Shown: positions 8,008 through 16,951 of the stretch, one piece after another | Position numbering within the stretch: the first letter of the stretch is position 1 | Layout of the letters: every line of letters begins with the position of its first letter | Source of the DNA: Planctomycetota bacterium | GTDB lineage: Bacteria; Planctomycetota; JAPUJT01 | Reading direction: 5' to 3' | DNA length: 42,420 bases | NCBI GenBank assembly: GCA_027296055.1 | Contig: JAPUJT010000045.1 | Coordinates: 1-42,420, forward strand | The notes under the pieces: model-generated | What the model was told of the DNA's origin: nothing | The model's database searches: none | What the model saw: the letters and a program-made list of their open reading frames with translations, nothing else | Position numbers and translations under genes: made by a program

Positions 8008-8703
8008 GTGAGATCATTCATATCGGGACTTGCCGTCGTTCTCCTGCTCTCCGGATGTGCCATTGGCCGGGAGTCGGCCCTGCGAGTGGAAAACGGAAGC
8101 TTGAAGGACGTCGTGGACCAGGCCGATGCCGCCGTTCGTAACAGCGAGGATCGCAATCGGGTGCTCGAGGAGCAGCTCCGGGGGGAGATGTTGCTCCGGA
8201 CAGCTGCGGAGGAGAGAGTCGTGCTTCTCAAGGACGCGATCCAGCGCATGCGCGGCGCGGTCAGCGTCGAGCATTCCAGCGCCTACGATTCGATACGGGA
8301 TGGATTCGAGATCAATCCACAGAGCGGGGCGATCATCCTGTCCGACGCGGTCTATTTCGCGTCCGGCAAGCATGCACTCTCGGCCCGTGGCAAGGAGAAC
8401 CTGAGTGTCCTGGCGCGGCGGCTCGGATCCGCCGAACACGGAATGTTCAATGTGCGGGTGGACGGCCACACGGACAACCAGCCTATCCGCCGCTCGAACT
8501 ATCGTGACAACTGGGATCTCGGATTCCAGAGGGCGCAGGCGGTCCAGGAATTCTTCAGTTCCGAGGGAATAGACTCCTCGAGGATCTTCATCGCCTCGTT
8601 CGCCGACACGCAACCGATCGCCAGCAATTCCACCGCCGCTGGAAAGAAGAAGAACCGCCGGGTCGAGATCCAGATCATCGACGGCGAGGTAGAACGGGAA
8701 TAG
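8008..8703 (+). CDS. OmpA-family peptidoglycan-binding lipoprotein (second of pair)
   Basis: A 231-residue paralogue of the previous protein, in the same operon. It starts with GTG at 8008 behind GGGGAGGT and has a good lipobox (VVLLLSGC, Cys17). A coiled coil (EDRNRVLEEQLRGEMLLRTA) leads into an OmpA-like domain with SDAVYFASGKHALSARGKENL, VRVDGHTDNQPIRRS and the terminal KKNRRVEIQI. The two lipoproteins differ enough to be an old duplication. A likely role is envelope-peptidoglycan tethering. Confidence 0.88.
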   Translation: MRSFISGLAVVLLLSGCAIGRESALRVENGSLKDVVDQADAAVRNSEDRNRVLEEQLRGEMLLRTAAEERVVLLKDAIQRMRGAVSVEHSSAYDSIRDGFEINPQSGAIILSDAVYFASGKHALSARGKENLSVLARRLGSAEHGMFNVRVDGHTDNQPIRRSNYRDNWDLGFQRAQAVQEFFSSEGIDSSRIFIASFADTQPIASNSTAAGKKKNRRVEIQIIDGEVERE

Positions 8704-8807
8704 CTCATCCCCCATCAGGAGGGCTTCGTCCCCGGATTCCGTGCGTGTCCCGAAACTCGGTTGATTCCGCGCCGGAGGCGGGTTAGGATCCCCCGTCCTT
8801 TCACCCG

Positions 8808-9368
8808 ATGGGATGGGGGCGAGAAGTGCTCGAGCCTCAGCATCGTCGTCGGCTCCTGAACCTGGCCGCCGAGTCCATTCGAAATCACCTGGAGAAGCGC
8901 GAATCTCCCTCATTGGATGGCGCCTGCCCACCCCTGGACAAGCCCGCCGCCGTCTTTGTCACCCTCCGACGCGAGGGGGCCTTGAGGGGCTGTGTGGGGC
9001 TGGTCGAGAAGACCTCGCCTCTGTGGAAGGGAGTACGCGACATGGCCGTGGCGGCGGCAACCCGGGACGCTCGGTTCAAGCCGCTCGGTCTCTCCGAGCT
9101 GGAAGGGCTCAGCATCGAGATCTCCATCCTCTCGGAGCTAGAGAGGATTCAGGGCCCGGACGACATTTCCGTAGGCCGGCACGGCATCTATCTCACGAAG
9201 GGGTCCAAGTCCGGCCTCCTCCTCCCTCAAGTGGCGACCGAGCACCGTTGGGGACCCCTCCAGTTCCTCGAGCGGACCAGCATCAAGGCCGGACTCTCAT
9301 CTTCATCCTGGAAGCGCTCGACGGGGATCTTCGTCTTCTCCTGCGAGATCATCGATGGTCACGCCTAG
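8808..9368 (+). CDS. AMMECR1-domain protein
   Basis: A 186-residue protein of the AMMECR1 / AmmeMemoRadiSam system protein A family. The family hallmarks are present: TLRREGALRGCVGLVEKTSP, the AAATRDARFKPLGLSEL segment and LLLPQVATEHRWGPLQFLER. The biochemical role of the family is not established; it often co-occurs with a Memo-like protein and a radical SAM enzyme, neither of which is in this window. The 3' end overlaps the rsmA start by 14 bases. A second ORF in another frame over the same span is a shadow. Confidence 0.88.
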   Translation: MGWGREVLEPQHRRRLLNLAAESIRNHLEKRESPSLDGACPPLDKPAAVFVTLRREGALRGCVGLVEKTSPLWKGVRDMAVAAATRDARFKPLGLSELEGLSIEISILSELERIQGPDDISVGRHGIYLTKGSKSGLLLPQVATEHRWGPLQFLERTSIKAGLSSSSWKRSTGIFVFSCEIIDGHA

Positions 9369-10290
9369 CGGGATGATCAGGCTCTCCGACGTCAAGCCTT
9401 TACTCCGATCTCGGGGATTTCGACCCCGGTCGGCTCTGGGCCAGAACTTCCTTTCCGATCCGAACGCCCTTCGCTTCATCGCCGAGTCGGCCGGGGCGAG
9501 CTCCCGAGATCTCGTCCTGGAAGTGGGGACCGGGCCGGGCTTCCTCACGCAGTACCTGGCGGAGTCGGCGGGGGGTGTCTACTCGGTGGAGGTGGATCCG
9601 ATCCTGTTCGATGTCGCCTCCATCTTGCTTGCCTCTCGGTCCAACGTCCATCTGATCCGTGGCGACATCCTGGAGAGTAAGCAAAGGGTCGCCCGAAAGA
9701 TCCTGGAGCAAATTCCTGACCCGCCACAGACGGACGGATCTATCATTCATGTCTCGAACCTTCCCTATTCCGTGGCGGTTCCGATCGTGATCGGTCTCCT
9801 CGAGCAGGAGGAGCGGATCCGGAGGATGGTGATCACCGTCCAGCGAGAGATCGCCGATCGCCTGCTCGCCTCGCCGGGGACGAAGACCTACGGCGTGGCG
9901 ACGGTCTTTGTCAGGCTCTTGGCTGACGTGACCTCCTTGAAGTCCTTGCCCGCATCCGTGTTCTGGCCTGTTCCCGAGGTCCGCTCGACCGTCCTCGAGA
10001 TCCGCCGGACCCGGCCTTGCCTCGAAGATCCCGAGTACCGGCTCTTCAAGGCATTCGCTCGCGGTCTGTTCTCGCAGCGGAGAAAGACGCTCCTTCGAGG
10101 GATGCGCGGAAATCCCTCCGGACGGATCGATGATTCAACCGCCCGGACCGCTCTGGACGCAGTCGGGGTCCTCCCGGATCGCCGCGTCGAGACCCTGGAT
10201 CCGGAGGCGCTCCTGGGCCTCTTCCGGGCCGTTCGGAAGGGCTCGGGGGACCTCCCGGCCCATCTTGACACGCGCCGCAAAGGTCGATAG
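9355..10290 (+). CDS. rsmA: 16S rRNA (A1518/A1519) dimethyltransferase RsmA
   Basis: An S-adenosylmethionine-dependent enzyme that dimethylates two adjacent adenines in the 3' terminal hairpin of 16S rRNA during 30S maturation (KsgA). Motifs: RSALGQNFLSDPNAL at the N-terminus, SAM-binding VLEVGTGPGFLT, the acidic VEVDPILF, and the catalytic SNLPYSVAVPIV (NLPY). The 311 residues are slightly longer than usual because of a C-terminal extension. ATG 9355 overlaps the previous gene; ATG 9373 is an alternative start. A promoter for dnaG lies inside its 3' end. Confidence 0.94.
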   Translation: MVTPSGMIRLSDVKPLLRSRGFRPRSALGQNFLSDPNALRFIAESAGASSRDLVLEVGTGPGFLTQYLAESAGGVYSVEVDPILFDVASILLASRSNVHLIRGDILESKQRVARKILEQIPDPPQTDGSIIHVSNLPYSVAVPIVIGLLEQEERIRRMVITVQREIADRLLASPGTKTYGVATVFVRLLADVTSLKSLPASVFWPVPEVRSTVLEIRRTRPCLEDPEYRLFKAFARGLFSQRRKTLLRGMRGNPSGRIDDSTARTALDAVGVLPDRRVETLDPEALLGLFRAVRKGSGDLPAHLDTRRKGR

Positions 10291-10293
10291 ACT
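10265..10293 (+). promoter_or_regulatory. Sigma-70-type promoter for dnaG-rpoD
   Basis: A perfect TTGACA (10265-10270), a 17-base spacer and TAGACT (10288-10293), within the last codons of rsmA. It would give a leader of about 120 bases before dnaG. Confidence 0.6.
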
Positions 10294-10420
10294 AAGCCGT
10301 TTGCGATTTTTGACAGGGTCGGTGACTGGATCCCATGAGCCCTTCCTGCCCGTGAGGTATCGCGGCCGCGATGCCCCATCGCTTCCAGCATGTCGGAGGC
10401 GGCCGTATACCAGGATCTAG

Positions 10421-12148
10421 ATGGCGATACCGGAAGCGAAGGTTCTTGAAGTAAAAGAGGCGTCGGACATTGCAGACGTGATCTCTACGCGTCTGCCCCT
10501 CAGTCGCGCCGGCTCGAACCTGAAGGCCCTCTGCCCATTCCACGAGGAGAAGACGCCGTCTTTCATCGTCAGCCCGCAGCGGCAGACCTATCACTGCTTC
10601 GGGTGCGGCGCGGGTGGGGACGTTTACACCTTCCTCATGTCCCACGATCAGCTCGATTTCCCCGGGGCGGTTCGGTTTCTGGCGGATCGGGTAGGCATCG
10701 TGGTCGAAGAGGAGAAGAAGGAAGACCAGTTAGGATACCGCCTCGTCGAATTTGCCCGAAAGTTCTACGAGCATTCCCTGTGGAAGACCGGAGAGGGCGA
10801 GACGGCGCGGAGATACCTGAAGGGTCGCGGAATCACCGAGGAGACGGCGAAACGGTTCGATATGGGCTACTCCCCCGCCGGGGGTCGCGCCCTCACGGAC
10901 CTGGCCCGACAGCGGGGACTGCCCCTCCCCGCGATGGAAGAGATCGGGCTTTGCCTCCGCCGGGATGGTGATCACAGGGATCGGTTCCGACGTCGGCTGA
11001 TGTTCCCGATCAGCGACGACCGGGGCCGAACGGTCGGGTTTGGCGGCCGGATCCTGGGCGCGGGAGAGCCGAAGTATCTCAACTCTCCCGAGGGGCCCCT
11101 CTTCAGCAAGAGGAAGCTCCTCTACGGGGCTCACCTGGCGCGCGAGGCGATCCGGAAGGATGGCCGGGCGATCGTCGTCGAAGGCTACACCGATGCGATC
11201 CTCGCCCATCAGGAGGGGGTGACGGCCGTCGTCGGTTGTCTGGGGACGGCGTTCACTCCTCGACAGGCGGCGCTGATTCGCCGGTTCAGCCGGCAGGTCG
11301 TGCTCGTCTACGATCCCGACTCGGCGGGCGTGGCCGCATCCGAAAGGGGGCTAGATGTCCTCCTTTCGCATGGGCTGGACGTGAGCGTGGCCCACCTTCC
11401 CAAGGGCAAGGACCCGTTCGACTTCCTCCGAGAGCAGGGGGGCGATGCCTTCCGGCAGATCGTGAATGAAGCGGAGGACTTCTTCGAGTTCAAGCTGAGA
11501 TCGGCCCGAGCGAGGCATGATCTGCGAACGACGCGAGGCGAGGCAGAGGCGGCGCGTGAAGTGATGAGCATGGTGGAAAAGGTCGCGGATCCGATCCGAC
11601 GTGACATTCTCTATCGGAAGGCCGCGGAGGCTTTAGGGATACGGGAAGATGCCTTGAGATCCGGCTCCCCCGCCCCCGCCAGGAAGCCGAAGCGGCGCCT
11701 GCAGGCCGCGTCGAGGGCGCAGACCGAGGGGACGGAAGAGGCTATCTTCGAGATTCTGGTCAATCGCCCCGATCTGGCGAGGAAGGCGGTCAGCGCCGTT
11801 CCCCTCGAGAATTTCTCGGAGGCGAAGCGCCCGGTCGCCGAAGCGGTGTATCATCAGGTTGAGAGGGACGGGAAGGTCAACGTCGCGACTCTCCTGATCG
11901 AGCTGAAGGAGGAGAAGTACTGCCGGGTTCTCGTGGAGGCCCAGGAGGCCAGCTCAGCGGAGAAGGACTACGAGAGGACCTTGCGGGACATCCAGACCCG
12001 GTTACGAGAAAAGGCTTACGATGACGAGCGGGCAGAGCTCCGCGAAGAGTACGAACTGGCCCGGCAGCAGGGGAACACGGAGCGAGCCGACCAGATTTAC
12101 GGGAGGCTGGCCTCCTGCATCGAAGACAAAAAGAAATTGAGGGGCTAA
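10421..12148 (+). CDS. dnaG: DNA primase DnaG
   Basis: A 575-residue primase that makes RNA primers at the replication fork. The N-terminal CHC2 zinc finger uses Cys38, His41, Cys59 and Cys62 ([22 protein letters not shown]). The catalytic core follows ([20 protein letters not shown]) and the TOPRIM fold includes [12 protein letters not shown] and the acidic YDPDSAG. The C-terminal helicase-interaction domain is short and divergent. The gene is followed 20 bases later by rpoD, the classic macromolecular-synthesis arrangement. Confidence 0.96.
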   Translation: MAIPEAKVLEVKEASDIADVISTRLPLSRAGSNLKALCPFHEEKTPSFIVSPQRQTYHCFGCGAGGDVYTFLMSHDQLDFPGAVRFLADRVGIVVEEEKKEDQLGYRLVEFARKFYEHSLWKTGEGETARRYLKGRGITEETAKRFDMGYSPAGGRALTDLARQRGLPLPAMEEIGLCLRRDGDHRDRFRRRLMFPISDDRGRTVGFGGRILGAGEPKYLNSPEGPLFSKRKLLYGAHLAREAIRKDGRAIVVEGYTDAILAHQEGVTAVVGCLGTAFTPRQAALIRRFSRQVVLVYDPDSAGVAASERGLDVLLSHGLDVSVAHLPKGKDPFDFLREQGGDAFRQIVNEAEDFFEFKLRSARARHDLRTTRGEAEAAREVMSMVEKVADPIRRDILYRKAAEALGIREDALRSGSPAPARKPKRRLQAASRAQTEGTEEAIFEILVNRPDLARKAVSAVPLENFSEAKRPVAEAVYHQVERDGKVNVATLLIELKEEKYCRVLVEAQEASSAEKDYERTLRDIQTRLREKAYDDERAELREEYELARQQGNTERADQIYGRLASCIEDKKKLRG

Positions 12149-12168
12149 CCCCAGGAGAGGGCAGACTC

Positions 12169-13818
12169 GTGGCAGAATCCTTGGAAAGGCTGGACGAAGA
12201 GGTCCGGCTGATAATCGAGCAGGGCAAGACCCGCGGGTACCTCACCTATGAGGACCTGAACTCGGTCCTGCCGGACCAGAGCAGCTCCCCGGAGAAGGTC
12301 GACAACATCTTGATGCTTCTCGACGAGATGGGGATCGACCTGATCGACGAATCCGGAGAGGAAGTCCCAGCGCGTTCGATCCGAAAAGGTGAGAAGAAGG
12401 ACGCGGCCAACGGGGGCGCGGTGAGGGAGCGGATCGACGATCCGGTGCGGATGTACCTCACCCAGATGGGCGAGATTCCTCTGCTCACGCGCAAGCAAGA
12501 GCTGATGCTGGCCAAGAAGATCGAGCTGACTCGCAAACGATTCCGCAAGAAGGTCCTCGAGTCGGACGTCTCGGTCCGCCGGGCCAACAAGATCCTGGAA
12601 GACGTCAAGGACGGTCAACTGGCGTTTGACAGGACGTTGAAGGTCTCCTCCGCGGACGATCTCGGGAAGGTCGAGATCACGATGCGTCTTCGGGGCAACC
12701 TGATCACGCTCCACACGCTCGTCCTCGATAACGCGCAGGACTACCACAAGCTCAAGTCGGGAGGCAGCAGGGAAGCGGAGAGAAATCGCCTTCGTGAGCA
12801 GATGCGTATCCGCCGCAAGAAATTCGTGATCCTCCTCGAGGAACTGAACATCCAGATCAAGATGATCCGGCCGATGATGGATCGCCTGATCCGTCTTGCC
12901 GATGAGCTTCAGCAATCTCTCCGGCAGATGGACCGGCTCTCCGGCTCTCGCCGCAAGGGAGATCGGGAGGCGTACCGCGAGCACCGGTATCGGGTGGAAC
13001 GGGTTCTGGATCTGGTGATGGAATCGCCCGAGAAGTTCCTCAAGCGGGTGGGACTGATCAAGGAGCGCTACGCCGAATACGAGAAGGCCAAACGGGGACT
13101 CTCCGCCGGCAACCTCCGGCTTGTGGTGAGCATCGCCAAGAAATTCAGGAACCGGGGCCTCACGTTCCTCGACCTGATCCAGGAAGGGAACACGGGTCTG
13201 ATGAAGGCGGTGGAGAAGTACGAGTATCGGAGGGGATACAAGTTCAGCACGTATGCCACCTGGTGGATTCGACAGGCGATCACTCGATCGATCGCGGATC
13301 AGGCCCGGACGATCCGGATCCCCGTGCACATGATCGAGACTATCAGCCGGGCGCGCAACGCGACGAAACGGCTCACGCAAAGGTTGGGCCGGGAGCCAAC
13401 GGTCGAGGAAGTCTCCACCGAGTTGAACATTTCCGTGGACGAGACGAAACGGGTCCTCAAGATTTCTAAGCACCCGATCTCCCTCGACCGCCCGATCGGG
13501 GAGAGCGAAGACGGATTCTTCGGAGACTTCATCCAGGACGACGGGGTCGAGTCCCCCGTGAACGCCGCCACCCACGAGATGCTGAAGGACAAGCTGGAGG
13601 CGGTCCTCGACACCCTCACCTTCCGGGAGAGGGAGATCATCAAGCTTCGCTACGGCCTTGGGGATGGTTACACCTACACCCTGGAAGAGGTAGGCCGGAT
13701 ATTCAAGGTGACACGCGAGCGCGTCCGCCAGATCGAGGCCAAGGCGGTCCGCAAGCTGCAGCATCCGGTACGAAGCCGGCTGCTGGAAGGATTCCTCGAC
13801 CATATCCCGCGTGTCTGA
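12169..13818 (+). CDS. rpoD: RNA polymerase primary sigma factor (sigma-70/RpoD)
   Basis: A 549-residue housekeeping sigma factor. Region 1.1 occupies about residues 1-65. Region 1.2 starts at [17 protein letters not shown] non-conserved helical block follows. Region 2 contains [32 protein letters not shown] and [20 protein letters not shown], which contacts the -10. Region 3 starts near RIPVHMIE. Region 4 is [20 protein letters not shown], the -35-binding helix. The start is GTG with the ribosome site AGGAGAGG. Promoters read elsewhere in the window match the specificity expected for this protein. Confidence 0.97.
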   Translation: MAESLERLDEEVRLIIEQGKTRGYLTYEDLNSVLPDQSSSPEKVDNILMLLDEMGIDLIDESGEEVPARSIRKGEKKDAANGGAVRERIDDPVRMYLTQMGEIPLLTRKQELMLAKKIELTRKRFRKKVLESDVSVRRANKILEDVKDGQLAFDRTLKVSSADDLGKVEITMRLRGNLITLHTLVLDNAQDYHKLKSGGSREAERNRLREQMRIRRKKFVILLEELNIQIKMIRPMMDRLIRLADELQQSLRQMDRLSGSRRKGDREAYREHRYRVERVLDLVMESPEKFLKRVGLIKERYAEYEKAKRGLSAGNLRLVVSIAKKFRNRGLTFLDLIQEGNTGLMKAVEKYEYRRGYKFSTYATWWIRQAITRSIADQARTIRIPVHMIETISRARNATKRLTQRLGREPTVEEVSTELNISVDETKRVLKISKHPISLDRPIGESEDGFFGDFIQDDGVESPVNAATHEMLKDKLEAVLDTLTFREREIIKLRYGLGDGYTYTLEEVGRIFKVTRERVRQIEAKAVRKLQHPVRSRLLEGFLDHIPRV

Positions 13819-13842
13819 GATCGCGACCGGAGGTTGTGGACG

Positions 13843-14541
13843 TTGGCGACACAGATCGAAGAACTCAAAGAACTCCAGCGTCTCGACCTGACGATCTCAG
13901 GGCTTCGAGAGAACATTGACGCTCGCCCCCGGAAGATCGGCGTGCGGCAGGGAGTGGTCAAAGATTCGGCGGCCCAGATCGAGGCGAAGAAGCTCGAGAT
14001 CCAGGATTGCCAGAAGGCTCTCGACGAGCGGGATGTGGATCTGAAGGATGGGGAGGAGAAGCTGAAGCGGCTCAAGATGCTCCTCAACGCCGCCAAGACG
14101 AACGACGAGTACTCCCTTCTCAACCGGAGCATTGCTGATCAGGAAAGAAAAAACTCCCAGGCCGAGGAGCAGATCCTCGAGGCGATGGCTCGAGGCGACG
14201 AACTGAAAGCGGAGCGCGAGAAGCTAGAGGAGCAGCACGGGAAATCCGAAGAGACCCTGAGGAGCGCCGAGGAAGAGGCGGCGCGCGATACGATCTCTCT
14301 CAAGGGGACCCTGGAGGAGCGCCTCTCCGAGCGGGTCGAGCTGACCGACAAGATCGCCGATGAAGCCCTGAAACAATACGAGCGAATCTTCGTCCTGCGA
14401 CGGGACGGTGCCCTTGCCAAGGTCGACGAAAATGTCTGCCAGGGGTGCTTCATGAGCATCCCCAATCAGTGGGTCAGCCTCCTGCACATCAACCGCGATA
14501 TGGTCACCTGCCCCTCCTGCGGCCGGATCCTCTTCCTCTAG
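13843..14541 (+). CDS. Coiled-coil protein with C4-type zinc ribbon
   Basis: A 232-residue protein of the widespread zf-RING_7 / C4-type zinc-ribbon family, whose function is poorly known but which is often proposed to bind nucleic acid. A long coiled coil spans roughly residues 5-170, and the C-terminus has two cysteine pairs (VCQGCFMSIP and VTCPSCGRILFL). The start was set at the TTG at 13843 because a GGAGG sits nine bases ahead; TTG 13834 directly abuts that site. The gene lies between rpoD and the RNase P RNA gene, a neighbourhood this family often shows. Confidence 0.82.
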   Translation: MATQIEELKELQRLDLTISGLRENIDARPRKIGVRQGVVKDSAAQIEAKKLEIQDCQKALDERDVDLKDGEEKLKRLKMLLNAAKTNDEYSLLNRSIADQERKNSQAEEQILEAMARGDELKAEREKLEEQHGKSEETLRSAEEEAARDTISLKGTLEERLSERVELTDKIADEALKQYERIFVLRRDGALAKVDENVCQGCFMSIPNQWVSLLHINRDMVTCPSCGRILFL

Positions 14542-14543
14542 AG

Positions 14544-14564
14544 AAAAGGGGACAGTCCCCCTTT
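14544..14564. repeat. Palindromic GGGGACAGTCCCC repeat, copy 1
   Basis: A-rich and T-rich flanks enclose GGGGAC-A-GTCCCC, so the transcript forms a hairpin on either strand with a U-run after it. It could terminate transcription from the zinc-ribbon gene. It overlaps the probable -35 region of rnpB. A second, imperfect copy is at 24047-24070. Confidence 0.6.
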
Positions 14565-14576
14565 ATTCCTTATAAT
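14549..14576 (+). promoter_or_regulatory. Promoter for RNase P RNA
   Basis: GGGACA (14549-14554), a 16-base spacer and a perfect TATAAT (14571-14576). The predicted start, about 14583, coincides with the 5' strand of helix P1 of the RNase P RNA. Confidence 0.6.
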
Positions 14577-14582
14577 GAGCCT

Positions 14583-14990
14583 TGGAGTGCGCCGGGTGGT
14601 CGCCGGCTCGCCGACGCCCTCGGGCGGAGGCGAGCGGGAGGAAAGTCCGAACTCCATAGGACAGGGTGGTGGGTAACGCCCACCGTCCGTGAGGGCCGGG
14701 AAAGTGCCACAGAAAACATACCGCCCCTTCGGGGGTAAGGGTGAAAAGGTGCGGTAAGAGCGCACCGCTCGGCCCGTGAGGGTCGAGGCATGGTAAACCC
14801 CACCCGGAGAAAGGCCAAATAGAGGGGGATCGGGAGAAATCTCGTGCGGGGCGGTCCGTCCCGCCATGACCCCTGGGTAGGCTGCTGGAGCTCCCTCGCA
14901 AGGCGGAGCCTAGACGAATGGCCACCGAACGGGCCGGAGGGATCTCCCGCCGGTCCGGGAACAGGATTCGGCTTACAGGCGCGCTCCCGC
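14583..14990 (+). ncRNA. rnpB: RNase P RNA (type A)
   Basis: The catalytic RNA of RNase P, which removes 5' leaders from tRNA precursors. Conserved elements: GAGGAAAGTCCGAACTCC (CR-I area, near 14638), ACAGAAAACATACCG, the AAGGGTGAAAAGGTGCGGTAAGAG block, GGCATGGTAAACCCC, and the 3' ACAGGATTCGGCTTAC with the CR-V sequence. The terminal helix P1 pairs GGAGTGCGCC (14584-14593) with GGCGCGCTCC (14978-14987) through one G-T wobble. The ORFs called across this region on both strands are spurious. Confidence 0.96.
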
Positions 14991-15018
14991 AGCCCGGCCG
15001 CTTTTTGTGGCCGGGCTG
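14990..15018 (+). terminator. Strong hairpin after rnpB
   Basis: A ten-base perfect stem, CAGCCCGGCC (14990-14999) with GGCCGGGCTG (15009-15018). The T-run is in the loop rather than after the stem, so it may act as a 3'-end stabilising or processing structure rather than a canonical intrinsic terminator. Confidence 0.5.
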
Positions 15019-15136
15019 TCGTCATCTTATATAGGTCTCCGCTATCCCTCCCATCCCATGGGATGCGTCGGACCCGGCATTTGGCTAAAATCTGTCCCTT
15101 GGGCGGAATGTACGGGGTGCATTGGAAGGAGGTACG

Positions 15137-16951
15137 TTGTCCAGACCACTGGCCTGCACTCTGATCCTCTCGCTCGGCCTCGTCGGTTGCGGAAGCAGCA
15201 GCGGCAGCTCACCGGACCGGCGAGCCACTGTCGAGATGACCAGCCCGACCGGAACCCAGACCGGAGTCGTGACCCTCGCCTTCACCTTGAAGCAGCGGTC
15301 CAGCCTGTCCGCCGACATCCTCCCTGAGTACTCCCTCGATGGGGGCATGACCTACCAGCGCGCATCCGGCGCTCCAGGAGGCTTGGTGGAAGCGCTGGCG
15401 TCGGACCCGATGGGACTCCCTCATACCTTTCCCTGGGACCCCCGGGCCGATGGTGTAGCCCTGGCGGCCCTCGAGGCCAACGTCAAGTTTCGAATCACTC
15501 CCTTCACCGCCCTGACCGGAGTGGAGGCCGAGACGGACCCGTTCTCGGTCGACAACACCAGCGCCGTTTTTATCACCTCGATCTCTCCGGATTGGGGCCA
15601 GTTTGGTGACACGATCACCATCGACGGCCAGGGGTTCAGTCCCCTCCTGGTGGACAACGACATCACGTTCGGCGATCTCGGAGGCGCGGGGATACAGACG
15701 ATCCCTCTCACCTCCAGCTCCACCCGGCTCACCGTCATGGTTCCTGACCCGACCCCGATGGCCCTCCGGGACCTCTCGGGACCGCTCACCGTGACGACGC
15801 TGGCCCAGAAGTCCAACGCCGTGCAGTTCGTCGCCGTGATGCCCGGGAGCCCCCGTATCTCCGTGATCCGGCCGACCTCGATCGAGGGCAACTCTCTCCC
15901 GTGGAATGCCGGGGGGGCGTCGTCGGTCAAGGTCCAGCTTCTCTACACGGCCTCCGAGATCGGCTCGGCCGGGCTGATCGACGGACTCCGGTGGGCGACC
16001 AGCGAGGGCCTCTCCGGCTCCAATCCCGACACCGTCATGCTGTCCACCGTGAGCGTCCACATGGTCCACACGACCTTGAGCAAGCCGTCGCACATACAGG
16101 AGCTCAATTACGATGTCGCTCCCCCACGAGAGGTGGCGACGATCTCCAACTACACGATTCCGGCGAACACGAGCGGGTTCGTGGACATTCCCTTCAATCC
16201 CGGCGCGGTCTTCCCTTACAACGGCCGCGACAATCTCCTGATCGAGATCGAGGGATTCGGCAGCACGGGATTGTATTACTGGAACATCGGCAGGAGGCCG
16301 GAGGTGAGGCGGACCTGGGCGTTCGCCGGCGGCAATGTCGGAAAGGACATCGTACTCCCGGCGATCGAGGTGAGCTTCCAGGAGACGGACACCGACGACT
16401 CTTACTCCGCCGTGATGGCGGCGGTCTTCGATCTCAATAGAAACGGACCGTGCGAGCCGCCCGGTTGCATCCCCCCCGCGGTGGATACGGTCTTGCCCGC
16501 GACCGGCTCGCGAATCCAGGTCCTCCTGCTCAGCCGGGAGATCTCCGGAACCGGCATGCTGAAGGGTGTGGCGTGGAAACCCCCTTCCGCGACCAGCTCC
16601 GTAGGCGCCACCTACCAGGATCTGTCCGTGAGCGTCGGAGATCTCTTCTCGAACTCGATGAGCCCCACCTTCGTGTCGACGTTGACCCAGGTGCGGGCGC
16701 CCGCGCCCTACACGGTTCCGGCAGGCGCGACCGGCTTCATCCCGATCCCGCTGGACCTTCCCCTCAGCTTCCTCTACGACGGGACGCAAAATCTCGTTGT
16801 CGAGATCACGACGGTATCGGGGACGGCCTTGAATTCGGTGGACAGCATGAACATCTCGCCGGAGCAGCGCCTGGTGACCGCCGGCATTCCGGGCGCCGCC
16901 TCGGGCAGCGTCGTCGCCGACATGATCTCGATGCGATTGGAGTTCGATTGA
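15137..16951 (+). CDS. Large secreted lipoprotein with IPT/TIG domain and internal repeats
   Basis: A 604-residue surface or periplasmic lipoprotein of unknown function. The start is TTG 15137 behind AAGGAGGT. The signal ends at the lipobox GLVGC (Cys18), followed by a Ser/Gly linker. A region like a sequence-repeat Ig fold comes first, then an IPT/TIG domain (ISPDWGQFGDTITIDGQGFS). Two divergent repeats of about 170 residues follow, each with IxVxLLYTASEIG/LLSREISGTG, an IPANTSGFVDIPFN/VPAGATGFIPIPLD motif and an NLLIEIEGFG/NLVVEITTVS strand. The gene overlaps the next by TTGA. Confidence 0.75.
   Translation: MSRPLACTLILSLGLVGCGSSSGSSPDRRATVEMTSPTGTQTGVVTLAFTLKQRSSLSADILPEYSLDGGMTYQRASGAPGGLVEALASDPMGLPHTFPWDPRADGVALAALEANVKFRITPFTALTGVEAETDPFSVDNTSAVFITSISPDWGQFGDTITIDGQGFSPLLVDNDITFGDLGGAGIQTIPLTSSSTRLTVMVPDPTPMALRDLSGPLTVTTLAQKSNAVQFVAVMPGSPRISVIRPTSIEGNSLPWNAGGASSVKVQLLYTASEIGSAGLIDGLRWATSEGLSGSNPDTVMLSTVSVHMVHTTLSKPSHIQELNYDVAPPREVATISNYTIPANTSGFVDIPFNPGAVFPYNGRDNLLIEIEGFGSTGLYYWNIGRRPEVRRTWAFAGGNVGKDIVLPAIEVSFQETDTDDSYSAVMAAVFDLNRNGPCEPPGCIPPAVDTVLPATGSRIQVLLLSREISGTGMLKGVAWKPPSATSSVGATYQDLSVSVGDLFSNSMSPTFVSTLTQVRAPAPYTVPAGATGFIPIPLDLPLSFLYDGTQNLVVEITTVSGTALNSVDSMNISPEQRLVTAGIPGAASGSVVADMISMRLEFD

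Noticed and set aside
12145..13803. A 552-residue antisense ORF across rpoD.
   Set aside because: Mirror-frame shadow of a highly conserved sigma factor gene.
14570..15025. Several ORFs over the rnpB region on both strands.
   Set aside because: The region is clearly RNase P RNA with matching P1 and conserved blocks.
15209..16789. A 526-residue antisense ORF across the TIG lipoprotein gene.
   Set aside because: Arg/Gly/His-rich composition without a signal or domain; the sense frame has a lipobox and repeats.
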